NCBI RefSeq assembly: GCF_003369915.1
Contig: NC_046675.1
Location: 12,090,001 to 12,154,000 of the forward strand
Origin: Drosophila miranda
Taxonomy: Eukaryota > Arthropoda > Insecta > Diptera > Drosophilidae
Direction of reading: 5' to 3'
DNA: 64,000 nt
Positions 12,501 to 25,200 of this stretch are shown here, one piece after another. The translations under genes were made by a program, and so were the position numbers. The notes beneath the pieces were generated by a model. The model was not told where the DNA came from. It saw only the letters and a list, made by a program, of their open reading frames with translations, and did not search any database. Position 1 is the stretch's first letter. Each line of letters begins with the position of its first letter.

Positions 12501-15500
12501 GTATTTGATTAGCTAACAACTAATGAAAGTTTGCTTGGCACTTGAAAGATCACTTGATCGTTATTATTCATACGATTTCCTGAAATAACGATCGATGTAT
12601 TTGCACGATAAGTCGCCTACGCATCAGTTGAAAAACATACGATCATCGATAGGATTTCTATCTATCTTTTAGTAAAAAAGATTCATTTTTCAGAGTATCC
12701 GAAGTTCATTGAATTTTGTGGAAACCTCTCCTGTTTCCATTCATCGCTATTTGTTGATGTGGCTGTTGTTATAGTTGGTGTTGTTGCTGTTGTCACTGGG
12801 ATGACACACAAGCAAAGAGTCGGTGCGAAAAATGTTCGTTAAATCTATTAAAAGATAATTACGTGAAGACAAATGGACGGGCAGCAGGAGAGAGCTCTGT
12901 CCCAGCACCACGGGGTGTACGAGTATCTTTGTGCTAGTCCCAGAACCAGCAGCAGCAGCAGGAGCAGCAGCCCCAGTGGCGTTGCCAGTGTCCGTTCGTT
13001 CACCAAGCCATACCGTATCCGTATCTCTCTGTCGGTGTCCGTATCGGGCACCCTGTCTGCCTCTGCGGTGGCTGCCACTGCCACAGCAGCCATACATACA
13101 CATGTATGTAGGAGTACGTTATTATTATTCGAGTTCGTTGATACGATAACGCTAATGGATATGGATATTGATTATAGTTTTTATGTCTCTCATGCATCGT
13201 TGCTGTTGTGGTTTGCTGCTCCAGCTACTGTCTGCCATCGGAGAACCCCATCCCCTTACCACTCCCCGTCCCGACTCCACCATCGGAGGCTGTTCTGGGC
13301 TGGTGGTAATGATAATTTTGATTATATTGATGCGTCATTTTATGAGCCGCAATGGTATTGAAATTGAGTGGTCTGTGACAGCGTCTAGTTTATGGCAGCT
13401 CCATTATGGCACATCCATTCAGCTAAGCCATTCATGAGGCGCCCCCTATTCATATCGAATCTCAATTAACAGCTGCTCAAATGAATCTCTTTGTGGTGCT
13501 GTGGGATGGGTGTGCGGCTGGGGCTATTCAGTATCTAATGAGTCCAAGAGACCAGGCTCCTTTCAGACTCAATTATGCAGGGATTTGTGAGCAGAGAGAA
13601 GGCAGTAGGGAGCAGGGAGCTGGGAGCATTATGCGCTTCTTAGCAACACTTCATACCCTTCAACCTTTGGCCAGTGTGTGTGCACAGCCACTTAGTGGGT
13701 CAACAGTAATACGACTACTAGTAATTGCATTCGATGGGAAGCTGGTAGCTGGTATGTAGCTGGTATTGTTGTTTGCGCGCTGCGCGTCTTAACGACTTTA
13801 TCTAACGTCCAATGTTTGCATGGAACACACTTGCAAGTTCTTTACAATCCTCCCTCCTCCCCTCCCTTCTCTTGGAAATGCTAATTAAACGTATCTCTTA
13901 GCGGAACGTGTGCGAACTTGTAATTTCCAATTAGGAGTACGAATATTACACAAGTGACAAACATTTTCGGCAATTAAATTAATGAAACTTTTGCCGGGAG
14001 ACTACGTGTCTCCGATCTTGTGGCGATGTCTGACAGGGGAGAACCCTTGACTCTCTTATCACTTGTCATCTTTCCGCCTGAAGCGCTGCGCATGCGTTGG
14101 TGGCATGTGGCATGTGGAATGTGGCATGTGGCAGAGCCATCTACTACTCACATCACCATTACCTCCCTAATCCCACCCGAAAACCCAACCAGAGTCCACT
14201 CTCGCCACACCTGAGCTGCTGGCCAAGTTGAGCGTTTAACCAAATAGTTTTGGTTATGGCCAAGTGTGTGTGGCTGTGTGTGCGTGTGCGTGTGTGGATG
14301 GCCATAACGCATATGTATTGGCCAGACAAATACGAATATTGCCAAGAAATTGCCTCATATTCACATGGCCATAACAGCAATCAAAGCCAAATTGAATAGG
14401 CAAATTACCAATCCTCATCTACTCAATGGGGGCGAGGTGGGCGTGGGGGTGGGGGTGGAGATGGAGATGGGGTGCCAAGTGTAATTCGCCTTGGGGAAAA
14501 TATTCGTATTCGGGTTACGAATGCAGTTCACTGACAGGACGACCCTTGGGGCTCTTTTCAGTAGAACTTTAAGTCTAATCGAATATTATGGTTCAATTGA
14601 ATTGGAAAATTATGTGCGATGACAGACATCTGAGATATGTAATCATAATTATAATATATGAATTTCAAATGCCCACATTTACTGCGCTCTGGACCGAAAA
14701 ATTATGAAAACAATGCCAGTACTGTGTATGGGAAGGGAGCTATTTTCGAGAGTGGAAATATTTATTAAATCATAATTGATTTATTTTAATTCATTCCATG
14801 ATCGATTTTCCTCCTTATAAGCTCCTGAGAAACAGCCAGGAACAACCAATACTCGTCATCTGTAACTATCTTTAGTAGAACTTATGAATGGGGGGGTCTT
14901 AACTAAAACACTCTATTTAGAATGAAGCACATTTCAACGAGGGACCGATGAAGCTGTCCCTATAAATCATTGCAAACTTTGCCATAAGGACATTCACTTT
15001 TCAGGGGCTTTCCTTTCAATGAACTCGGGACAACAATAACTCTTGTGGTAACAATAACGTATGCTAACATAAAGGACCAACACCCAACCCTCTGCGAGTA
15101 TGTGCCGGAGCTTATAAAAAATACAAACTTTACCAATAGCTCATAAGTGTCAGATGCGCTTAGAAGAGAAATTGAATGAACATTGAATATCGCTCTACCT
15201 AATAGAAAAAATTCCTTTCAATTTATTGAATTTCTTTGGCCATAAGTGAAAATAATCGAATCCCTTTATTTTAAATGCCCTCAATGCAAGGATTTTTTTA
15301 TATATTTGTATATGTAATAATCAAATTACAAGCCAGTATGGTTTAAGGTGAATTGGCATACAGTATTTAATCCAATGTTAGTTTTACCCAATTATTATGT
15401 GTGGCTCACTGAATTGAATTCTTATTTAATAAATGCTAATTAATTTCCATTATGATATATTTTAATATGATTTCATTTTGGCTTCCGCTAACAATGAATA

Positions 15501-15715
15501 TATACGGTTAATTTAAATTTACATAAAACAAACAACAAGCCCTGACATGATTATTATTAAATTTTTATTGAATTTCCACATTTCGATTTCTAAATCAATT
15601 TCAATTGTTTGTCGCCCCATTATTACACCTGTTTATTTATGGCCAGTTTCCAGTAAAACAAAAAAAAAATTGTAAAAAAAAAAACTTAAGCATGCATTTA
15701 CCCACATCCACACCC

Positions 15716-15733
15716 ACACACACACACACACAC
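15716..15733. repeat. (CA)n microsatellite
   Basis: Nine uninterrupted CA units preceded by imperfect CACCCA copies. Confidence 0.95.
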
Positions 15734-15973
15734 GGACACTTGCCTGTACAAATTGTAATTACATAATTCGCTCATTATCAATGACAACAACAATTACAGC
15801 AACACGACATTACAAAATCGCCGTAAAACAGAAAGAAAAAAAAAACCAAAACGAAACGAAACCAAACGAAAAGCGAACCGGAGTCATAAAAACTATATAC
15901 AAATAAATTAAATGCGCTCCGCTATAATTTATATTAATTAATCGGTTCATTTTTTTCCTTGGCTTGCAATTTT

Positions 15974-15992
15974 ATACCCTTCCAAAGGGTAT
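15974..15992. repeat. Perfect ATACCCTT/AAGGGTAT hairpin
   Basis: Eight-base perfect inverted arms (ATACCCTT and AAGGGTAT) around a CCA loop. AGGGTAT-type motifs recur in this window; see findings. Confidence 0.8.
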
Positions 15993-16461
15993 GTTTTGTC
16001 CTGCCTAGAAAATCCAGAATAATTTAAAATTCATTTATTTTTTTTAAATGAGATTGTAATTTCGGCGAAGAGCAACGAAAGGAACAACCGATCTGTAAGG
16101 GTATCATAAGTTTCGGCCTTATAGAGTGCTTTCCTTTCCTTTGTTGCTCGCTCTCTCATTTTTGTTGCTGCCATAATAATCGTGGAAATCACGCCAGAAA
16201 TCAATGCAACAACAATTGCCGGCATGTAATGCACAATTGGCAGTGGCAACAGCAACAGCAGCAGCAACAACAAAAATGGCAACAAATAAAACTTCTGCAA
16301 AAACAAATTTATGCGCTAATAAATAAGCAAACATTTAAATCGTTTTCAATTGCCATCTACCTCGCCCTCTCCTCCCCTCTCTGCCGTTACTTTCCCTCTC
16401 TGCTCCGATTTGTGTAATTTATAATTGAATATAATTTGAAATTTTTGTGCGGATCAAACGA

Positions 16462-16477
16462 GTACTCGTACGAGTAC
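16462..16477. repeat. 16-bp perfect palindrome
   Basis: GTACTCGTACGAGTAC is its own reverse complement and is embedded in a wider ACGAGTAC/GTACTCGT run (16459-16485). The same ACGAGT unit reappears as a tandem repeat at 33111-33134. Confidence 0.85.
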
Positions 16478-16820
16478 ATACTCGTATATCTCCATGGAAT
16501 ATGATATTTTTCAATTAAATCAAAACAAAAGCCATGCAAACTTGGTTCTGACATGAAAATGCAGTCCTCTGATGAGAGACATCAATGGAGGGAGCACGCG
16601 GATGGCGATTGTCAGATGCAGACTAGGTTCCAGCAGGAGTGAAGTTATGTGAACTCCTCAGAGATGTGTGCATTCCCTAATAACTCCATAATTTGGTAGA
16701 AGATGATACTTTTAAGTACATTTAAGCAGGGGGCCACATCACCTATTCTGTTCAATTCCATTTCTAGAACACATTTATACCGAAACCCTTTCTTTTTACA
16801 CACCTCGTCACAAATTTAGC

Positions 16821-16852
16821 ATACCCTTCCGCACTCACCAGCTCCAGGGTAT
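16821..16852. repeat. ATACCCT...AGGGTAT inverted repeat
   Basis: Perfect 7-bp arms at 16821-16827 and 16846-16852 around an 18-nt loop. The arms match the hairpin about 850 bp to the left. Confidence 0.7.
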
Positions 16853-19800
16853 CGTGAGGGTGAGAAATCATAATGGAAATTCTTTGCAAATTGAAATTGC
16901 AGCCACTTGAGCGTCAAGAAGAGGCATGGGACATGGCCCGAAACTGAAGTGAGAGCCGTAGTGGGGGGGGCGTGGCCAGGGCCAAAACCGACAGCGGAAG
17001 GCAGGAAGGAAGGCAGTTCCGGGGGGACAAACAGTTAAGAAATCACGTCATAAACGCGCCGAGCACGAATTATTTACAAAGCACGCGAAAGCCTAAAAGA
17101 AGGCCTCACCCCCAATAAAATAACAATAAACTATGCTCCAAAGCCCCCCAGACGGGATGGAGGCGGCACTGGGCATGGTTTGGGTAATAAGCGGAGCTAA
17201 GTGGGCGCAGAGTGGGTGAAGAGTGGGTGGAGCAGGCCATGGCAAGCTATAAAAACAGAACAACAAAAGAACAAGAACAACAAGCCGCAGCGGCATAAAC
17301 AATTGTGTTACAAATACGACTACAAATGCATAAAGCAGCGACAAAGTCGGCATCCCTAAGCCCACAGCCCTCAGCCCAACCCCTAGCTCCTAGGACACCG
17401 CCCAACCCTGCAACAACAAAGGGGAGCAACAAATGTCGTCTCTTATAGACGATTATTTATTGTTAACGATTTATATTTGTTGTTTGTGCTGCTGCCACAG
17501 CTGCCTCTGCGTCCGCCTCTGCCACTGGCGCTGCTGGAAAAGCTCACATTTCAAAGCTGCGGCACTCGTACGTGCAACTGTGTGAGTGCGGCACCAGATT
17601 GCAAGCTCCTCCATTCGTTGTTGCCTCTGCGATTGAGCCTGATTGCCGGCTCAAGTGTCGGTCGCGTCACACGGGGCGTATGCGTGTCGAATGGGTGGCA
17701 GTAGGAGTAGCAGTGCTAGTACTAGTGGGTGTGGAAGGGGATGTGAGTCCCGGTGGATGGCCTGGGTGTGGCCAGCCATTTAGTGTTGAACACATTGGCC
17801 CCCGCCAACTTTTGAAGTAATTGTTTAATATTCTGTTTGGACTGTTAACAAAGGTAGGCGTTTAATTGATGTTTGTTCAGGACGGCAATACGCGTGGCAA
17901 GTTGCAGATGTAAATAAGTGTGGTTTCCATTGAAAGATGTCTGATTCCCTAATAGCCTACTTTGGCGTAATATCACTTGCTTTTTGGGCACTTCTGTTAG
18001 GACCGATCTACCTATGGATAACACTGGCCGGCTCTAATTTCCCCATTAGTCATATCAATCTGATTAAGTACTCGTTTATCAGTGTTCATCTTTAGTTATT
18101 TCCCAGAGATCCCCAGTCGCTAGTGATTAACCGATCGATCACTCAACCGGTTGGCATCACTGGCTGTCGGCTCATCCCGCTGCTTGGCATCACTGCCATA
18201 GCTGCGCTGCTCTTCAACTCCAGAGCGGTTTGGTTTGGCCATCAGCCGCAAGTGCTTCAGCTTGTGTTCCCACACGTCGCGAGCAGGCAGCAACATTCTT
18301 CTTCGTCAACTATGCGGCATGTCTGACAGCAATGAGTGCTTAACACGTACAAGAGCTTTTGTTCGATACCCACTGATGATGCTGTAGTTGGTGTTTGTAG
18401 CTGCTATTGTTGTTGTCTTTGTTGCTCATTTGCCACTTTATCTTGGCATTGTGCATGTTATTTAGTGAGGGCTTCACTGTTGCCTCACGAGCTTCCTTCG
18501 GAATCAATGTGTCTCCCGTACTTACGAGTATGTATGGCAGCATCTGTGTGCTGTGTGTCTGTTTATCTGTAAATGTATCTGTATCTGTTGCTCTGTCTCT
18601 CTGTCCCTCTGTGTGGGTGAGTGTGGGTGTGGGTGGGTGTCACTGTGCGTGCACATTGTTTTGTGTGTGACAAATTTTCGTAGGAAATCATTTGCTATGC
18701 TCTGTTAAACGATGACTTCTTTATGTCTTTTCCTTTCTCACTCTCTCTCTGTCTCTGAGTGGGAGTGTACGCCCTCATTCATTGGGTGTACACTGTACAG
18801 CCTCCAGCTTTAGTTACCCCCAAAATCCAGCCCAGAACGAACCAATCTAAGAAACACAAGAAGAAGATGAACAATAACCGACCCACTGACCCGCACACAA
18901 AGTAGCACAAAGATGTTTTACTGTGCTCTCGTTGTTGCTACAATTTGTTCATTACTTTTTATCACTGGTAGTCCTCTCAGACACCAACTGACCAACTGGC
19001 TGACATGGATGGTAGGGTGTGGGGGTGGACTGACCTTTGCCCTCGAAGCGAGAAAGCGAAATTGTTGCCCCTTTTTTTCGGTCTCATCCATTGTACTTCT
19101 ATTGCTTTTGCAGTGATTTTTCCCCATTGTTAATTCCTCTGATTGCTGTGGCCGTTGTTACCCCAAAACTGACCCATACTGGGGGTGCGGCAACAACAGC
19201 AACATCCCGAGGCACGCAACATTGCAAAATTGTGTCTGGTCGTGGCCACAAGCCATTCCCCCAAACATATAATTATGTATTGTGGATAATACTGAAACCA
19301 CACATGCACTCAGGCCCCAGTCCACTGGATCCGCTCTGACCCATTCCATCCTCAAAACGAAAGCCGGACCCCAAAAACCGAAACCCCATACTGTGGTGGA
19401 TTCCAGCTCCATCTCCAACTCCTGCTCCGTGCGGCAGCCGCTGGCTAAATGTATTTTTCCTCATTTTTATGCTGCCCACAAATTGCATTCAATTTATTTT
19501 GCTTGTTGCAAATCAAAAATCTCCATAAAGCAAAATGTTTCCTCCGCAGTGTTTGTGGACTGCATGAAAATGTTAAACATCGCATAAAAGTTATTACTTC
19601 TTTTATTTCAAATGCAAACAATGTTCCCATCCAAATCTGTTGCTCCTGCTGCTGTTCCTGGTCCTGCCGGGAGGGTGAAGGTTCTGCGAGATACATTTGT
19701 TTATTGCATTTAAATTGAGTATGTTTTTCATGGATTTCACGGGGGGTTTTCGAGTATATATGTATGTATAAAGGGGTACTGGTACGGACTGTTGCTTTTT

Positions 19801-22200
19801 ATGATTCCGCAATTTGGTATTCGCGTAACTTTGTTTTATTAGTTTTTAAATACCTCTTCATTTCGAGAAATACCTAATGCATTATTAAATGAGTCATAAT
19901 TTACAATGTTTGGGTTACTTAAATACCTAATATTCATGGTAATAAGGCACTTATTTATATTCATATTGTAGACATTGTATAGATAATTGGTTGTAATACT
20001 TGTAAAGTTGTATAAGTTCTGACTGACAGTTCAGGAACAAAAGAAAAGAATTACAATAAGCTCTCACTCGGAACTCTACACAAAAGTATTAGTAAGCCGA
20101 GTTACTGTGCAACTAAAGCCCTAAAAAACTTGTAAATATTGATGGGAATTACCACAATATTCTGTACATTTTTCGCTTTTAGAATACAAACTTGGAATTT
20201 GGGATGGACGCTGCCAAATGAAAGACAAAAGAATTTCCGAGAAGAAAGACGGAATATGTTACATATTGTTATTAAATTCTTGCTCATGAAAAGAACAATA
20301 GAGCGGGGAAATGCTGGAAACGAGTGGCTCATGATTTGTGAAATATTTCCCGGAAACTTCTCCCCCCCAGCTCCCCTCAAAACTTCTGCTATCAAATTGG
20401 AGTGAACTGAGTCGCCGAACTACAAGTATTTTCATCTTCATTTAATTCATTTGGAATGGCCTTACGCTCTGCTAAAAACCCAACAATTTTAAAGCCCATA
20501 AATGCAATGAAAATTCGTTGTGGATCTGGATTATACATATCAAGTGGCAAAGTGGCAATGCTTTTGTTTATGACCAACCACTCCGCAATCCGGACCCTCC
20601 GCAATCGGCCATCTACATTATAATGTAATAAACCGCACAACACAGACAGTGTGGAGGGAGGGAGATGGAGATGTTGGAGGGTGTTGACCTGGTCGAAACT
20701 GAAATAAAGCAGATTTTTCAATCAGAAACAATTTCTGTGGGGGAGGACGCCTGCAGAGATGCAGATCGGATCAATTTAGAGCCGCCTTGCTTTACGAATG
20801 TGTGTGCCTGTGCGAGTGTTTGTTTTTTTTTTAATAAATACTTAAGTATAAACCGGATATTTCAATATCCTGGCCAGTGGCTGTACCTCTTCCCCCGACA
20901 CCCACACACCCGAGAGAGAGAAAGGAAAATGCTTTTGCGTATTTGCATAAGAAAAACTAAGTTGAACCAAAATCAATGATTGTACACACCCCCCTTAGCC
21001 ACCAACGCTACGGTCCTGAAACACTGGTGGCATAGAGGATGAATAAGGGCTTGAGGGAGGAGCACTGGTCGCTTTCATATTATTACTTTATGGTTGCCTC
21101 CAGTTATGCATACTATAACCATAAATATGCTCCAATGGAGCCAAAGTCAGCTAACAACAAGAAGGAACGACCAACATTTGGGGTACGAAGATTACGATAC
21201 CCTTAAGGATCGATCGTTTCTAAAGAAAGGAGTGGAGTATTTTCATTAAATGTGCTTATGAGGCAGGAATGCCAGATTGAACATTTTTTGTGTGATGATT
21301 TTCCAACGATTCGTTGAATTATCCTTAGAAACAAGCTAGTGACGTTAGGATTTACGATATTCCTATACGATAATGTGGAGAGAGTAAATAGGTGTCCAAC
21401 AAAAAAAAAAATCCAAATACGAAAACCCAAAGCCCCCAAGCAAAATCCTATTATCCTCTGCAGAGTATCACAAGTCCTGGACCAGGGCCTGTGCCGAAGC
21501 TGATGCTGAAGCAGCATCGAGTATAGAGGCTAGGGGGATAATATTTTGTGTTTGTATTAATGCATCCCGCATACATATTTATACTATAACTCAGAACAAT
21601 AAATAGTAAAAGCTGGATTATGATTAAATCGATTACATGGGGAGCTAGCGTTAGCCAAACATTCGTTACGCTCTGAGTATTCGGTATTTGGCATTCGCAT
21701 GATGCCTGCAGTGGACCCAGAGTTATGCCACGCCTCAAGCCCCACGGCCACGCCGCCACGCTTGTTTATCGATTGCAGCCAGGAAAAAAAAAACAAACAA
21801 AGGGAGGCATAAAGACATCAGGAAAAAAGGAAAAGAGCGCAAGAAAGCCATAAAAATGAGTCTATGACGGGATACATATTCATAAATGCAAACAAATTTA
21901 TATGTATTACGAGCACACTCGGAAGCAGAATCGTATAGAAGTAAGCGAATATACTGTCGGACGAGTATATGCGGGGGAGTATATGTACAAATGTACAAAA
22001 TAAATACGCAGCATTCGGTTTTCATAACTGAATTGCATGCCCGATTGAATGACGAATGGAAATTGAATGAATCCCCCAGCCAAATGCAATTGAAGATGGA
22101 AATGGAAATGGCCATGGACCCATGGACACGGACACGGACACGGACACGGTCACGGACGTGGCAAGGTCCTCACTCAGACTCGCCCCCAGGGGGCCCGTCC

Positions 22201-25200
22201 GAATTTGCGTGGCTTTGGCGGCCCTTTTTTTATTAAAGCTGATATATTAACTTTATCCCCCACTCAACATTTATGCGCGGCAGCTATAAATCTGATTTTA
22301 AAGTTATCGAATATTCATTTCAACGAACGCACCGGCGAGCGAGCGGGCGCCACAGAGTGCATTTTTGAAGAGACTGTAAACCTCTTCGCGCCCCTCGAGG
22401 GTCCTTGATAGTGCATTGATGCAGCGCTGATGAGAGTGAGGTGTTATCGAATATTCGTTTGAGCTAAAAAAAAGAGCACTTAACGCCCCTTGATGTTAGC
22501 CTCTTTGCTGAGCGGATAAAAAACATAACTGCAAAAATGATTAACTGTTAGTTGGCCGTTTAAGGCAATCGATACAGCGTGCTTCGGATTAAATCAGATA
22601 TCCTTTGGAAGTACAACGAAAGTGGGTGTAAAAATCACTCATTTGAGCAGCGGCCATTCTCATTATTAGCTTGAAAAAATCCTTTATAAACAGCTAGTTG
22701 TAAAACCTGGTTGCAAATTACACTGCCTTGAATACTGAATACATCAATGAATAAAATGTAAACAAAATGTAAATGCTAATCGATTCTAGTTTTATTTTTC
22801 TGTTATGTTAAGTTCTGTGGAACTTTTCTACTACGATTAATAGCAGTTCGCGTACGAGTAACATCGATCAAAACAAGTACAAGAATCACATAAACTTCCT
22901 TTTTTAGCTACGTATTCTTATATGAGCATCCGGTTTTTCGATGTCAACATTAATTATTTCTAAATGTGAGCTGAGTGGACAGGTTTCTGAGCGACTTTGT
23001 CTCAATATCGATTCAGATACTGCAGAAGTCTCTATCGATTGCTACCCTTGGCAGTCAGACTGCCCTTGAGGGACACGGGGCACTTCCAGTCTGCTCATTT
23101 AATCACTACTACTTTAAAAGAGATTCTTGAATGCATAAAAGTTGCATATTACTTATATATTCCACAATAAAAAACCTCACACCTCGTAAACGTGCATTGA
23201 AATCGAGTTTTCGCTTTGGCTATCTAAATAGATGCAACCTTAAGAGCGGCCTCAACAGCTCTAATCACTTTCAATGTTCTCTATTAACTGCTTGAAACGA
23301 AACCGGCCACAAAACACCAGATTCAGAGTTGGTGAAGTGTTAATTGAAGCCAACCGATACGATACTCGCAGAGACCGATTCAAGAGCAATTTCATAAGTA
23401 AGTTCAATGTTAAGGCACTTAAGAGTTGTTAATTGCCGGACAGACCAGCCCAGACCCAGACCCAGACCCAGCCTGATGCAGCAGTTACTTTCATAGTTTG
23501 TTGGTTAGTGGGTTCGGTGGCCATTAATAGAATCTTGGACAAGAAATTTACCAATTAAAAGTCACGATGATAATCGCAGAAACTAGTTAATCATCATCAT
23601 CGTCAACAGTGGCAGTATCAGCATCAGCATCAGCATCAGCTCTGGCTTAGCCTTAGCTCCATCATCCATGTTGTCGTTGTCGTTGCCGTTTCGGTTGATA
23701 ACTTTTCGCACTTGGCCAAACTTCCGCAGAAGGCGAAACGAAACTTTCATTGAACAAGACTTCGGAATGGAGACGCCTCGTCTCGACTCGACTCGACTCG
23801 CCTTGCCTCGAGTTGAGTTCAAAAACTTCAATTAGCATTAATCTTGTTGACAAAATTTGTTTGTGCAAATCAACAGAACAACAAAGACAGCGGCACCGGC
23901 AACAACAAAATTTAGATACAAATACATATATTTATAGAATGCTGCTATTAAAGCATCGATTCTGTCGATGATTTCTGGCGTGGCACCTCCTTTCACTCGA
24001 CATCCCAGCCAACAGCCTTGTGGCAGGCTGCCCATGATAGTGGCTCTCACTTCAGCTCTGGCTGTGGCTGTGGCTGTTGCTGTGGCACACTCTGGTCTCT
24101 GGTTTTTGTGGTGCTCCCTGCACTCCTTGATTTTATGATTTTCCATCATGTCCGCAATATAGTGCGAGTATGACTGCATGCAGTACACTGGCAGAGGGTA
24201 TCATGGTTTCGCATTCGTACTACATATAAACCATCCATGAAGCAGGTTCTCCCCCACTCTTGCAGGGTATTCGCAGCTTCGTCCTCCCGGTGGTATGCTC
24301 TCCTTTATTGTTTTTGTGTTGATTTTATTTTATTCCATTTTATATTATTTTATTCGGTCTTCTTTTTTGTGGCTACTCGTGGTGGAATCAGTGGACCCGA
24401 GGCACTTTGCATATCGATATGATCGGCATGTTATCCGCTCTGGCCATGGCTTTGGCTTTGGCTATGGCTTTGGCTTGGACGGGTCTCTGGCTTGGGGGGA
24501 CTTTTGCATTTCCACGCGTCCAGTCCTGGCTGTAGACAGCAATTGTTCTGTAAAAGCCCTGCCACCGGCGGCACTTGTGTAATGGCTTAATCGGTTGCAT
24601 GCATCAATTAAGACTAACATAAGGGCTGGGGGGACTTGTGTGAATGGAAAGTTAATTTGCAAGCAAATCGCTCAACCGGTTGACTAATCAATAGTCAAGA
24701 ATTCCCCAATAAGTATACGGTTCGAACGGCTTACGTCAAGACCAAGCGGTGGCTAGGGTCATGCACCGAATGGCAATAAGCCAGTGTTAAATGTAGGAAA
24801 TTAGCAGGGGCATGTAGAAAATTAAATACTTAATTCCATAGCAGGGCTGTGTGGCTTTCTAAACCCATTTCCATTTCGATCAAGTTTTATTCCATTTTCG
24901 ATGGAAGGTCGCCTGCGAATGCTGTCACGTAGAGTGTCGAAAATGTTGGAAGATTTCGAAACTGGGACTGGGTCGCAATTGGTAACCGCGGCACAGGAAC
25001 AAAACTCGCACACACGTCTCTCGTCTTGGCACACAGGGTGCGTAATGCATAACAATGTCACCCAAAGTGAATCGACATGAATCGAATGATTTTCAGTGTC
25101 TGATCGGTGGATAGATGGCTCGATCGGTTCGGTTGGATCGGCAGTGGCACGTATGCGGAACCCGTTAGGTGCGCAACCGCCACCGCCACCGCCCCCGCCT

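Larger units (their letters stand above)
12501..16000. other. Non-coding, AT-rich to mixed, no gene seen
   Basis: Contains opa-type CAG repeats (about 12945-12970), CGATCGAT-like motifs near 12590-12650, a GGTGGG/GATGGA repeat (14440-14475) and AT-rich DNA from about 14570 to 15960. The 162-codon plus-strand frame at 12873-13361 is Ser/Ala-rich low complexity with no exon signals and is not accepted as a gene. Confidence 0.5.
16001..22200. other. Non-coding stretch, no gene seen
   Basis: No supported exon. It holds AGGGTAT motifs (16099, 16846), a GTACTCGTACGAGTAC palindrome, CAA/CAG repeats (16240-16280), TG-rich repeats (18540-18670), AT-rich blocks (19830-20100) and a GGACAC repeat (22125-22155). 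Short frames near 20139-20405 and 20665-20979 have no domain or splice support. Confidence 0.5.

Noticed and set aside
12873..13361. 162-codon plus-strand frame
   Set aside because: Ser/Ala/Thr low complexity built on CAG and CTG repeats; no domain, no splice context.
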